DNA of 32,761 nt. Origin: Planctomycetota bacterium (GTDB lineage Bacteria; Planctomycetota; Planctomycetia; Pirellulales; UBA1268). The stretch spans positions 1 to 32,761 of the forward strand of contig QWOP01000067.1 in NCBI GenBank assembly GCA_003669605.1, read 5' to 3'. Below are positions 24,771-32,761 of this stretch, in pieces. A program made the translations under genes and the position numbers. Numbering within the stretch: the stretch's first letter is position 1; each line of letters opens with the position of its first letter. The notes beneath the pieces are model-generated. The model worked only from the letters and a program-made list of their open reading frames with translations. It did no database searches and was not told the DNA's origin.

Positions 24771-26230
24771 ATCGCATGCATCGCATGCCCCCCCCGATTC
24801 CCTCGGCCGGCGGAGATGATCCGCGCCTCTGGGAAGAGCAGATCGCATCCTGGCTGCCGGCGGCCCGCTGGTTTGCCGGCAAAGACCAGCCCCTCGAATC
24901 CGTCTCCATCTCCGACTTTGTCAGGCTCCCTGCGTGCGGCGGGCTGGCGCTGACACTGCTCGATGCCCACACCGCTTCAGGCGCGATCCGCTGCGTCGTG
25001 CCACTGGCGACGGCCAGCGGCACCGATGCCAGTGGCCACGCAGACTTGGCCGCGTGGCTTGTCCGCATGGCGTTCGACGGCACTACGCTCGAGGCCCACC
25101 ACGGCACCTTCGTCGGCCGGACGATCGTGGCAGCGCCTCCGCTGGAGCGCTGGCAGGAGGTATCGCTCGCGGTGCTCGGCGGCGACGCCTCCAACTCGTC
25201 GCTCCTGGTGCGAAGTGCCGGCGGAGAGGGGAGGGGGAGCGGCGCTGGCGGCGCGGTGGTCGTCAAACTGCTCCGCCACTGCCAGCCAGGCATCCACCCG
25301 GAGGTCGAGGTGGGGAGGTTCCTGGCCACTGCCACCACCTGGCGGCAGACGCCGCCGTTCCTGGGATGGATCGAGTATGTCCCGCATCTGCCCGACAGTC
25401 CCCGGACGGTGATTCTCACCGTCCACAGCTTCGTGCCAGAGTGCTCAAGCGCCTGGGACAGACTGGCGACGCTGCTCGCCGACGGCGGCTTGGCGGGGCC
25501 ACAACGGCACACGATCCTCGCGATCGTCGAGGCGCTGGGATTGGCCACCGCTGGGCTGCACGCGGCGCTGTCGTCGCGGGCCGACATCGCCGATTTCGCT
25601 CCGCGCCCCGCCAGCCGCGCTGGCCGCGAGGCGCTGGCAGGAGCGCTGGTCGCTCACGCCCGCCAGACGCTCCTTGCGGCCCGGCTGCAGCAGGGACCCA
25701 AGCCACTGGCCCACCGGCTGGAATCGCTCGCACGCGCCGCCGACCGTCTCTGTGAGCCGCTGGCGGCGGTGGCCCATGCAGGCACGACTGCTGCCGAGAT
25801 CCGCGTTCATGGCGACTATCACCTGGGACAGGTGCTGATTGGGCCAGACGACCGGACTGTGCTGCCGATCGACTTCGAGGGGGAACCGCGCCGCAGTCTG
25901 GCCACGCGGCGGGAGAAGACGAGCGCCATGAAGGACGTGGCGGGGATGTGCCGGTCGTTTGACTATCTCCTCAGCCATGCCGCCGGCAGTGGCGCTGAAA
26001 GCCAGGCGGCTGGCGACACCTCCCGGGCAACGCTGGTGGCTGCGTTTCTCGGTGCCTACCGGGGCGCGGCGGTGGGGGCCGACTGGTGGCCCGCCGATGC
26101 CGCCGAGGAGGCGATCCTGCTCTCTGCCTTCACGATCGACAAAGCGGTTTATGAACTGGCCTACGAACTGGCCAACCGCCCCGCCTGGGTGGCCGTGCCG
26201 CTGGCATTCCTGGAGTCGCAGTTGCCATGA
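24767..26230 (+). CDS. mak: Maltokinase
   Basis: 487 aa from ATG 24767, which overlaps the glgE stop by 4 bp; the frame is open further upstream inside glgE, but that is not coding. The N-terminal cap has ARWFAGK (33-39), the hallmark of the maltokinase/Pep2 family. The aminoglycoside-phosphotransferase-like kinase core has the catalytic loop HGDYHLGQ and the metal-binding IDFEGEP, followed by REKTSAMKDVAGMCRSFDY. The enzyme phosphorylates maltose with ATP to give maltose 1-phosphate, the GlgE donor. It is free-standing, not fused to trehalose synthase as in many bacteria, so maltose must come from a TreS encoded elsewhere or from another source. Confidence 0.93.
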   Translation: MNRMHRMPPPIPSAGGDDPRLWEEQIASWLPAARWFAGKDQPLESVSISDFVRLPACGGLALTLLDAHTASGAIRCVVPLATASGTDASGHADLAAWLVRMAFDGTTLEAHHGTFVGRTIVAAPPLERWQEVSLAVLGGDASNSSLLVRSAGGEGRGSGAGGAVVVKLLRHCQPGIHPEVEVGRFLATATTWRQTPPFLGWIEYVPHLPDSPRTVILTVHSFVPECSSAWDRLATLLADGGLAGPQRHTILAIVEALGLATAGLHAALSSRADIADFAPRPASRAGREALAGALVAHARQTLLAARLQQGPKPLAHRLESLARAADRLCEPLAAVAHAGTTAAEIRVHGDYHLGQVLIGPDDRTVLPIDFEGEPRRSLATRREKTSAMKDVAGMCRSFDYLLSHAAGSGAESQAAGDTSRATLVAAFLGAYRGAAVGADWWPADAAEEAILLSAFTIDKAVYELAYELANRPAWVAVPLAFLESQLP

Positions 26231-26255
26231 CGCTCACACTCCCTTTCAAGCGCCG

Positions 26256-26753
26256 TCATCCCTTCCGCGGCGACTTGGTGCCGTCGGGCTCGACGGCGAC
26301 GTGAAAGATCCGCAGGTTGTCGAGCCACGTCATCATCTCGTCATGCTTGAAGAGCCTGGGGATTGTCGTCCCCGCCTCAAGATGCCCGAAGTAGAGTTCG
26401 GCAACCCCCTGCTCACGCTTGCCCACGCGACTGGTGACCCGCACCAGCGACCCGGCTGGCAGCATCTCCACGATCACCGCCTCGAAATGGAGGATGTCGC
26501 CGGGGATGGCCTCGAAGTGGAAGTCGGCACTGGCGACCTTGGCGAGCACCACCTGCGTCTTGAAGTCCATCGAATCGGCGACGAGGATTCCGCCGGTCTG
26601 CGCCATCCCCTCGAGGATCAACGTCGCCGGTACCAGCGGAGTGCCGGGAAAGTGGTCGTGGAGATGTTCCTCGGCAAGGGTCACGGCCTTGATGGCAGTC
26701 GCCCGGGTGTGCCGCACGAATTCGGTGTAACGGTCGATCCAAAACCAGCGCAT
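26256..26753 (-). CDS. FabZ-like 3-hydroxyacyl-ACP dehydratase (hotdog fold)
   Basis: 165 aa from ATG 26753. A single hotdog domain with HFPGTPLVPATLILEGMAQT (34-53), which matches the FabZ active-site helix. His34 and Glu48 are 14 residues apart, as the catalytic pair in FabZ. The usual PG before V/LI(L)E is PA here. It would dehydrate 3-hydroxyacyl-ACP, or a related thioester, in the cytosol. It stands alone, convergent with maltokinase (25-bp gap), away from other fatty-acid genes, so it may be a second, specialised FabZ/FabA-like copy. FabZ-like proteins lacking dehydratase activity also exist, so the activity is probable rather than certain. Confidence 0.85.
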   Translation of the reverse strand: MRWFWIDRYTEFVRHTRATAIKAVTLAEEHLHDHFPGTPLVPATLILEGMAQTGGILVADSMDFKTQVVLAKVASADFHFEAIPGDILHFEAVIVEMLPAGSLVRVTSRVGKREQGVAELYFGHLEAGTTIPRLFKHDEMMTWLDNLRIFHVAVEPDGTKSPRKG

Positions 26754-27078
26754 GCGAGCTGTCCGCGGAGTCCAGGGAAGGGGTGTGGGGGGGGAAAACC
26801 AGTCCGGGGGAATCGGCCGCGGCCGACAGAAACAGAATGGACCGGCAACCTATCGGCCGGATGATCTCGTCGCTACCACCCGGACGCCGGTTGTGAGGAG
26901 GTGGGGGAAGGGGGGCAGTTTATCCACAGCCCGCTGGCGTTTCTTTCTTTTTCGTTATGAAATGTCCCGCCGGAGCTCGTCTGTCCGCCTTATTCCCTAT
27001 GGTGCCGCTTGGGGAACGATCTGGGAATTGACCGGTCGCGGGCCACATCACTGGGGAGGGCGCCGCGGGGAGCAGCGT
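26754..27078. other. 325-bp divergent intergenic region
   Basis: This region separates the FabZ-like gene and the unrecognised gene at 27079. It has a G-run-rich part (26784-26800, 26900-26915), then a T-rich stretch (26940-26965, tttctttctttttcg) that is the most A/T-rich sequence here and could carry the promoter for the rightward gene. One perfect DnaA-box-like ttatccaca is at 26920-26928; a single box is not evidence for an origin. The frame of the next gene is open upstream through the region, but its coding bias begins only near 27079. Confidence 0.6.
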
Positions 27079-27768
27079 ATGAGCAAGCAGCATGATTCCA
27101 TCCGCTCCGCCGTCGTCCGGCTCGTTGGATCAAACAGCCCACCGGACCGAGCCTCCCACCCCCGCTACCGGCCGCTGATTATCGGAGCGGCGATCCTCTT
27201 CAAGCCACTGGAAGAGCCTCGAGCGCCGTGGCTCGTCGATCTGAGCGAGGACGATCGCTTCCGTCCCGACGCCCCCGCGACGGCCACCGACATCCAGCGG
27301 GTGGTGAGTTGGAAACGGCTGCAGGGGTGCCTCTGCCGCGTGGCGGCGGCTCTGGTCTCGTCGAGCGACATTCAGTCTCGTGGCGGCCGTGCCGATCGCC
27401 GCTGCGGTCCGGCGTACCGGCTCGTCGACCGCAGCCGTCTTCCCTCCGGCCAAGCCTTCTCTTCGGAGATCTACGGCTGGTCGCTGATGGTTCAGTTGCC
27501 GGGTATGCACGACCGGGCCATGATCGATCCCCATGAGGTCTTTGCGGACCTGCCGGCCTACTACGATTCGCCGCTGGAATTGCTCGATCGGGGGGCCTAT
27601 CTCACTTCCCGCGGCATTCCCAATCGCCCCATCGCGCTCCTCACTCGTCCGGAGGATTTCATTGCCAGGCAGCCCTCTGGCACTCCCGGTGGACAGCCAG
27701 GCCGTGCCAACCGCTTCTTTCCGGGCTTGAGTTTCCGTCGGCCCGCAAATCTCTCCCGGCTGATGTGA
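27079..27768 (+). CDS. Unrecognised protein, 229 aa
   Basis: 229 aa from ATG 27079, with a GGGGAG element a few bases upstream (27067-27072). I do not recognise a family. Codon third positions are strongly G/C as in neighbouring genes, supporting real coding. It is soluble by inspection: no signal peptide or membrane helix, many Arg/Pro/Asp. Notable segments are YRPLIIGAAILFKP (34-47), the tract LVDLSEDDRF, a middle part with paired Cys (GCLCRVAA), SSEIYGWSLMVQLPGMHDRA, and PAYYDSPLELLDRGAYL. The Arg-rich C-terminus (GRANRFFPGLSFRRP) may bind nucleic acid or a partner. It is divergent from FabZ-like and 266 bp upstream of the WD40 gene. A planctomycete-specific hypothetical protein is my best guess. 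Confidence 0.7.
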   Translation: MSKQHDSIRSAVVRLVGSNSPPDRASHPRYRPLIIGAAILFKPLEEPRAPWLVDLSEDDRFRPDAPATATDIQRVVSWKRLQGCLCRVAAALVSSSDIQSRGGRADRRCGPAYRLVDRSRLPSGQAFSSEIYGWSLMVQLPGMHDRAMIDPHEVFADLPAYYDSPLELLDRGAYLTSRGIPNRPIALLTRPEDFIARQPSGTPGGQPGRANRFFPGLSFRRPANLSRLM

Positions 27769-27956
27769 CCTTTTTTCGTCGCTGAATTCTGCCGCGATGC
27801 GGCCGGGCACCGCATACCCCTCCGGCAAAGCAGGGCCCTTCAAGCGGGGCTTCCACTCCCACGCGCCCCGGGCTTCCAAGGGGTGAGCGACGTTCGCCAG
27901 CAGAGACTGCGGCGGGTACACTGCCCACATGGGATGGGTTCATCGCCTCCGGAGGG

Positions 27957-27984
27957 GTACCGGATCGACAGTACCGGATCGACA
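27957..27984. repeat. 14-bp tandem duplication upstream of the WD40 gene
   Basis: gtaccggatcgaca occurs twice in tandem (27957-27970, 27971-27984), ending 50 bp before the WD40 ATG. It lies in the 266-bp spacer 27769-28034, which otherwise shows a T6 run just after the upstream stop and a weak ATGCGG/CCGCAT hairpin near 27796-27814. Confidence 0.93.
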
Positions 27985-28034
27985 ATAGATCCTCCGGTTG
28001 ACGCTCTCTTTTGGCGATCAATAGGTCGGATAGC

Positions 28035-30557
28035 ATGCCTACGGTTCCGCGCCACCACGACACCTCTCCGCTGCGTCCCCCAGCGACTTTTCCGGCCCAC
28101 AGTGGCGGCGGCAGCCCGACTCTCAAGCCCTCCCTCTCCACCGGCCCGATCCTTGCCCAGAAGGCGTTCGGCAGGGCGGGGCGGGGCGCGGGGGTCGTCG
28201 CCATCGGCCTGATTGCCATCGGCCTGATTGCCATCTCCACGGCCTCTGTCATCTTCGGTTGGAACTTGACAGAGGACCTCCGTCGCAAGAATGTCGCCGA
28301 AGACAACGCCGTCAACACGCTGCTCAAGGGCGGGTTTGAGGCGTGGGAGTGGGGCGATGCCGCCACCGCGAGCCGCCAATTGAAAATGGCCGCCAACAGC
28401 GACCGAGGGCGTCGTCTCCCCACGTCGCTAGCGGTCCGCTGGCTCGACCGCAGGCTCCATGGCGAACAAGTAACCATTCTCACCCAGGCGGATGGGCCTC
28501 CGCCGCCTGCCTGCATCGCCGCGTCGCCCGACGGCCGCTGGCTGGCGGCCGGTGGCAGTGACGGCCTCCTGCGACTGCTTCAAAACGACACCGACGGAGG
28601 CCACACATCGCCTCCGTTTTCAATTCACGCCGATAGCAGCATCAACGACGTCGCCTTCTCCGCCGATAGCCGCTTGGTAGCAACCGTCGGCGCTGATGGT
28701 GTCCTCCGGACCTGGCTTCCCTCTTCGGGGGGTGAGCAGGCAGAGGAATGGCCATCCTGCGACAACACGCTCTTGGCGGTGGCGTTTTCACCCGACGGTG
28801 GACGGATCGCCTTTGGCGGCGTCGACCGCGTCGTCCGAGTTCATCCGCTTGCCCAGGGAGTTGGCGGCAAAACGGCCGCGGTCGTGGAGCGGAAGTCGTT
28901 CGAGCTCCCTGGCGATCCACTGGCGGCAGCCACCTTCGAGGCCCGGGGGAGAATTGAGGCCATCCGCTTCCTCTCCAACAGCGAGTTGTTGGTGGTCTGC
29001 GGCAACCGGGCGGCGGTGATCTCCGCGATCGACGGTACCCTGGTCCGCGAATTCCCTCCCGAGGTTGGCACTCTCAGCCATCTGGGCATGACTTTGGATC
29101 GGGGCCGGTTCGTGACTGCCGCCCCCGACGCGGAAGCCGTGACGCTTTGGGATCTGCATCTGGGAAAGCAGTTGTGCCGCTGGGAACAGCCCGACTGTGT
29201 GCAGGGCTGTGCTATTTCCCCCGACGGCTCGGTGGTGGCCGCGGGCTGCCGCAACGGCCAGATCCTCCTCCTCGATCCCAGCGGACTGGCTCCCCCGCGC
29301 CGGCTGACTGGGCACACGGGCACCGTGGTCGACGTCTGTTTCGAGCCCTCGGGAATGTTGCTCAGTGGCGGCAGTGACGGCACGATCCGCCGCTGGGATC
29401 CCTCTAGATTGCCATCGATGTCGGGGGTCTGGGAACTGCAAGTACCGGGAAATCCGCTGCGGGAAGTGTTGGCACTGGCGGCCTTCTCACCTCCGCTCAA
29501 GTCGTCCACGAAGACGGTCACACCGGCCGACGGCACGGTGCCATCATCGACGAGAGCCTTCGGTGACAGCGCTTTGTCGCGACCGCTGTTGTTGGTTCCC
29601 GTCTCCGGTGAGCCGAGCGTTCTCGATGCGGTCTCCGGGAAGACCGTGCCAATCGAAGGGGCAGAACTTCTCGATGGCAGTCGACTGTTTGCCAACCCAA
29701 AAAGCGACCGCTTCCTCGCCCTCTCGCCACGCTCTCGCATCACGATCTTTCCATGGCCGGGAGCTGAGGGGGGGCCGGGGGCTGAGCCCCGCAGCCATGC
29801 CCTGCCGCAAGAGGCACTCGCTGCCGCCTGGCTCCCCGACGGCCGCGTTGTCACCGGGGGCTTGGATGGGATTCTGCGGACGTGGTCGGACGATCTCACC
29901 CGATCCGACGACATCACAGACCTCGGCGGGGCAATCGCAGGGATTTCGCTGGCGGCGGTGGGGACGCCGCGGCTGGCGGTGGTGGCCCAGGGCCAGCTGA
30001 TTGTCTGTGGCGTGCCGCGACCGGAGTCGATCGGCCGCTTTTCCTGCCGGACGCTCGTTGACGACCCGCGGCCCACAGAAAAACTGACGGCGGTGTCGTG
30101 GGCCCCCGACGGAAGGCGGTTGGCTGTCGGCACGGTCGCTGGAGAAGTCCGGGTGATCGACGCCGACAGCGGCTCTGTCGTCAGCACGCATCCCAAGCAT
30201 CTGGGGAGGATCGTGTCGCTCCTCTGGAGTCCCGAAGGCAAGGCGCTTGTCTGTGCCGATGCGGAGATGGTGCAACTCTCCGAGGCCTCGACAGGCGCCC
30301 GCTTCGACAGCATTCATCCCGGCTGGCAGATCGCCGGCCTGACCTGGGCCGACTTCTCCGCCGAGGGCTCCGCCGGCGACCAGCGGGTGCAGGGGGGATT
30401 GGCCGGAGTGGTCGACAGGCCCTCGCGGTCACCGGTGAGCCTGCCAACCCGACCGCCGTCGCTGCTGATCTTCGGTGGCCTTGCGGATGCCTCGGCAATC
30501 TCAAACCGACGTGGCAGGCTGGCGATCTTGGAACTCCCCGTCCCGTCGCCGCGGTAG
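28035..30557 (+). CDS. WD40-repeat protein with N-terminal membrane anchor
   Basis: 840 aa from ATG 28035; an in-frame TTG at 28011 would add 8 residues. A Pro/Ser-rich cytosolic part precedes one membrane helix (about 53-75), whose AIGLI units are coded by a 15-bp duplication. A helical segment with NTLLKGGFEAWEWGDA resembles the linker found between kinase and WD40 parts in planctomycete serine/threonine kinases, but no kinase domain is present. At least eight WD40 blades are visible, for example IAASPDGRWLAAGGSDG, VAFSADSRLVATVGADG, CFEPSGMLLSGGSDGTIRRW, AAWLPDGRVVTGGLDG and VSWAPDGRRLAVGTVAG, enough for one or two seven-bladed propellers. It is convergent with the ABC-F gene. The role is probably scaffold/sensor; the ligand is unknown. 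Confidence 0.88.
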   Translation: MPTVPRHHDTSPLRPPATFPAHSGGGSPTLKPSLSTGPILAQKAFGRAGRGAGVVAIGLIAIGLIAISTASVIFGWNLTEDLRRKNVAEDNAVNTLLKGGFEAWEWGDAATASRQLKMAANSDRGRRLPTSLAVRWLDRRLHGEQVTILTQADGPPPPACIAASPDGRWLAAGGSDGLLRLLQNDTDGGHTSPPFSIHADSSINDVAFSADSRLVATVGADGVLRTWLPSSGGEQAEEWPSCDNTLLAVAFSPDGGRIAFGGVDRVVRVHPLAQGVGGKTAAVVERKSFELPGDPLAAATFEARGRIEAIRFLSNSELLVVCGNRAAVISAIDGTLVREFPPEVGTLSHLGMTLDRGRFVTAAPDAEAVTLWDLHLGKQLCRWEQPDCVQGCAISPDGSVVAAGCRNGQILLLDPSGLAPPRRLTGHTGTVVDVCFEPSGMLLSGGSDGTIRRWDPSRLPSMSGVWELQVPGNPLREVLALAAFSPPLKSSTKTVTPADGTVPSSTRAFGDSALSRPLLLVPVSGEPSVLDAVSGKTVPIEGAELLDGSRLFANPKSDRFLALSPRSRITIFPWPGAEGGPGAEPRSHALPQEALAAAWLPDGRVVTGGLDGILRTWSDDLTRSDDITDLGGAIAGISLAAVGTPRLAVVAQGQLIVCGVPRPESIGRFSCRTLVDDPRPTEKLTAVSWAPDGRRLAVGTVAGEVRVIDADSGSVVSTHPKHLGRIVSLLWSPEGKALVCADAEMVQLSEASTGARFDSIHPGWQIAGLTWADFSAEGSAGDQRVQGGLAGVVDRPSRSPVSLPTRPPSLLIFGGLADASAISNRRGRLAILELPVPSPR

Positions 30558-30624
30558 CCGCCCGCGACACAAGAGTGACGTTGAAGCTGTTTCCAGACGC
30601 TCTGTGCAGCCTGCTGGCCAGGAG

Positions 30625-32445
30625 TCATTCGCTGGCGGCGACTTCTTCTTGGAGGGCCAACCAGCGTTCCTCGGCCTGGGAGAGTTTCTCCCCCACGGCA
30701 GTGAACTCATGGTGAAGTTTGAGGGCCTCCGCGGCGTCTGTGGCGGCGAGGAGCCGCGTGTTGAGGGCCTTCTTTTCGGCGTCGAACTTGGCGATCGAGC
30801 GTTCGAGATTCGCGATCTCCTTACGGAGCTCACGATCGCCGCGGGGCGCCGACGACTTCCCGGTGGTCCGCTCCCCGCTTCCTCTTGCGCCGCGATCGCT
30901 GGGCGGCGGAGCAGGCTTGCGGCCGGCTGGTCGGCGGCCCGGTTCGGCAGCTTCGGCGTCGTCGATCTCTTTAGTGACCGCAGCCAGGTAGGCGCTGTAG
31001 TCACCGAGATAATTGACGACGCGGCCATCTTTGACCTCCACGACATTGGTGGCGACAGTCTGCATGAAAGACCGGTCGTGACTGGTGAAGATCACGGTGC
31101 CTTGGTAGTTGAGCAGCGCCTGGGCGAGGGCATCGACAGTCTCCACATCGAGGTGGTTTCCTGGTTCGTCGAGGACCAGCACATTGAATGGGCCGAGGAG
31201 CAATCCGGCCATGCACAGCCGGGCCCGTTCCCCGCCGGAGAGCACTTTCACCCGCTTCTCGATGGCCTTGCCGCGGAAGAGCATGGCACCAGCCAGATCG
31301 AGGATCTGTTGCTGCTTGGTGCCGATCATCGCCGCGCGTTCGAGGTAGTCCAAGACGGTGTCGGTCTCGGTGAGACTCGTGTAGACATGCTGCGCGTAGA
31401 TGCCGATCTCGCAGCCGTGGCCCCACTTCACCTCGCCTTTGATCGGCTGGAGGGAGTCGACGATCGTCCGCAGGAAGGTGGTCTTTCCTTGGCCGTTGTC
31501 GCCGACGATGGCGGCCCGCGAGCCATGGACGATCTCGACATCGATCCCATCGGCGATCATCCGCTCGGGATACCCGATGGCGACGTCGCGGCAGCGGACG
31601 GCGGGGCCCCGGCGGGGGGCCACCCGCGGGCAGCGGATGGCGGCCGTGGGGGCGCTGACGGCGACCTCCTCGACCTCGAGCTTTTCGAGTTGCTTCTCCT
31701 TCGACTTGGCCCGCGAGGCAGTCGATGCCCGGGCCTTATTGCGGTTGATGAAATCCTCGAGCTGGCGGCGTTTGGCAAGGACAGCGGCGTTGGTGCGCTC
31801 GACGTGTTCTTGCTGTTCTTCCTGGAAGGTGAGGAAGGCGTCGATCTTCCCGGAAAAAACTGTCAGGCGGCCGTTGGAGAGGTCGAGGGTTTGGTCGCAG
31901 GTGGCAGCCAGGAAGGCCCGGTCGTGGGAGACGATCAGGCAGGCTTCCTTGTAACCGCGGAGGAAGTGTTCGAGGAGGATTTGCGTCCGCAGGTCGAGAA
32001 AGTTGGTCGGTTCGTCGAGCAGCAGGAGCGTCGGTTCGTGGAGGAGGAGCGCGGCGAGTTTGACGCGGGTCTGCCAGCCACCGGAGAGTTTGCCGACGGG
32101 GCCTTGGAGTTGGGAGGTCTTGAGTTCGAACTGGCCGGCGACTTCGCCGCACTTCCAATCGGGCTGACCGCTATCGCGGATGAGGAATTCAAGCGCCGTC
32201 TCGCCGGGAAGAAAGGGGTCGTGCTGGCGGAGATATCCCAGTCGCAGCCTGGGGTGGCGGATGATCTCGCCGGAGTCGAGTTCTTCTTCGCCGAGGATGA
32301 CGCGGAGGAGCGTCGACTTCCCGGCTCCGTTGCGGCCGACGAAGCCGATCTTGCCATCATCGGTGATGGTGGCGGAGGCGTCGTCGAGAAGGACCTGATC
32401 GCCGTAGCGTTTCGAGGCGTTCTTGATGTCGAGGAGAACTGCCAT
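30625..32445 (-). CDS. ABC-F family ATP-binding protein
   Basis: 606 aa from ATG 32445. Two ABC ATPase domains in one soluble chain without membrane helices. Domain 1 has Walker A GRNGAGKST (37-45), signature LSGGW (120-124) and Walker B LLLDEPTNFLD (141-151). Domain 2 has GDNGQGKTT, LSGGERARL and VLVLDEPGNHLD. A basic, coiled interdomain linker (around 215-265) separates them. A C-terminal coiled coil (about 535-605, rich in Leu/Glu/Lys) resembles the Uup C-terminal domain. The segment between Walker A and the signature of domain 1 is short, with no EttA-type arm. ABC-F proteins bind the ribosome E site and relieve stalled translation; Uup/YdiF-like housekeeping or antibiotic protection are both possible. 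Confidence 0.94.
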   Translation of the reverse strand: MAVLLDIKNASKRYGDQVLLDDASATITDDGKIGFVGRNGAGKSTLLRVILGEEELDSGEIIRHPRLRLGYLRQHDPFLPGETALEFLIRDSGQPDWKCGEVAGQFELKTSQLQGPVGKLSGGWQTRVKLAALLLHEPTLLLLDEPTNFLDLRTQILLEHFLRGYKEACLIVSHDRAFLAATCDQTLDLSNGRLTVFSGKIDAFLTFQEEQQEHVERTNAAVLAKRRQLEDFINRNKARASTASRAKSKEKQLEKLEVEEVAVSAPTAAIRCPRVAPRRGPAVRCRDVAIGYPERMIADGIDVEIVHGSRAAIVGDNGQGKTTFLRTIVDSLQPIKGEVKWGHGCEIGIYAQHVYTSLTETDTVLDYLERAAMIGTKQQQILDLAGAMLFRGKAIEKRVKVLSGGERARLCMAGLLLGPFNVLVLDEPGNHLDVETVDALAQALLNYQGTVIFTSHDRSFMQTVATNVVEVKDGRVVNYLGDYSAYLAAVTKEIDDAEAAEPGRRPAGRKPAPPPSDRGARGSGERTTGKSSAPRGDRELRKEIANLERSIAKFDAEKKALNTRLLAATDAAEALKLHHEFTAVGEKLSQAEERWLALQEEVAASE

Positions 32446-32524
32446 CGAGGGGTGGGGAGGTCACAGGCTGAGGAGGGCGGCGGGATATTCGGGCAGGGAT
32501 TGCAGGCGGGCGATTGAGGCCGTG

Positions 32525-32560
32525 AGCAGGAAGAGCAGGAAGAGCAGGAAGAGCAGGGGG
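32525..32560. repeat. 9-bp tandem repeat, 3 full copies plus one partial
   Basis: agcaggaag repeats at 32525, 32534 and 32543, with a fourth unit, agcaggggg, at 32552. It sits in the 230-bp gap between the ABC-F start and the tRNA gene. No gene or other signal is seen in that gap. Confidence 0.93.
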
Positions 32561-32675
32561 GATCGGGCCTCGCGGTGAAGCGACGACCGAAGAGGGCCGG
32601 GTCCTGATGGTGACTCGGCTGAGGGACTCGGCGTCAGCACGAGCAAATTCTTCGAGAAACAGTGTGGCAATTGAG

Positions 32676-32757
32676 CGGAGGGCATGGGATTCGAACCCAC
32701 AACCGGTTTCCCGGCACCACATTTCCAGTGTGGCCGCTAGCCATTCGCCTACCCTCC
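32676..32757 (-). tRNA. tRNA-Ser (GGA)
   Basis: The minus strand folds with acceptor GGAGGGT/GCCCTCC (one T-G pair), anticodon arm CCACA-CTGGAAA-TGTGG with anticodon GGA at 32726-32724, a long variable arm CCGG-GAAA-CCGG (32714-32703), and T-arm GTGGG-TTCGAAT-CCCAT. The discriminator is G73. The long variable arm, G73 and GGA anticodon all say serine (UCC/UCU codons). No CCA is encoded. The D stem pairs poorly and position 8 reads A instead of T, so the D-arm is unusual or I have misaligned it by a base. Confidence 0.9.
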
Positions 32758-32761
32758 AAAC

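Noticed and set aside
26920..26928. Perfect DnaA box ttatccaca suggesting an origin
   Set aside because: Only one box, no cluster, no AT-rich unwinding region of size and no dnaA/dnaN/gyrB nearby.
28841..30313. 490-aa minus-strand open frame
   Set aside because: Shadow of the WD40 gene; Ser/Pro/Arg-rich with no motif.
30475..32517. 680-aa plus-strand open frame
   Set aside because: Antisense shadow of the ABC-F gene; acidic repeats reflect reverse complement of its codons, no domain visible.

Overview
The window looks like chromosomal DNA from a high-GC planctomycete (Pirellulales-like). The evidence is a DUF1559 prepilin-like protein with an H-X9-DG motif beside a small lipoprotein, several FG-GAP/ASPIC-UnbV (CRTAC1-type) beta-propeller proteins, multiheme c-type cytochromes fused to TPRs, a membrane-anchored WD40 protein, and mostly weak Shine-Dalgarno sequences. 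I assigned this from gene content only; no rRNA or other taxonomic marker is present.

Left part (1-16.6 kb): a probable six-gene minus-strand operon runs from 12185 to beyond the left edge. In transcription order it encodes a 1265-aa TPR-like/FG-GAP/UnbV protein, a secreted NHL-propeller protein, a 986-aa membrane protein combining a five-helix cytochrome-b-like domain with five CXXCH hemes and TPRs, a membrane-anchored CRTAC1-type propeller protein, a radical SAM enzyme, and a flavin-dependent halogenase-like oxidoreductase (incomplete here). The last three genes overlap by 4 and 11 bp. Divergent from the operon is a seven-heme cytochrome c/TPR protein (12450-14582), which converges on a third CRTAC1-type protein (14690-16555). 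Together these suggest an envelope redox assembly of multiheme cytochromes plus calcium-loop propellers, with two cytosolic redox enzymes that may modify a partner or cofactor. This is the best candidate for an undescribed system.

Middle part (16.6-22.5 kb): a DUF1559 protein with a strong intrinsic terminator, a small lipoprotein upstream of it, a membrane-anchored TPR protein, a divergent secreted PQQ-type propeller protein and a convergent PHB-depolymerase/LpqC-like esterase.

Right part (22.7-32.8 kb): a GlgE-maltokinase pair (alpha-glucan synthesis through maltose 1-phosphate), a FabZ-like hotdog dehydratase, an unrecognised 229-aa protein, a WD40-repeat membrane protein, an ABC-F ATPase and tRNA-Ser(GGA) at the right edge.

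A second theme is the number of short direct or tandem duplications (units of 8-19 bp) in gene leaders, tails and one coding loop. They are listed one by one because no single known element explains them.
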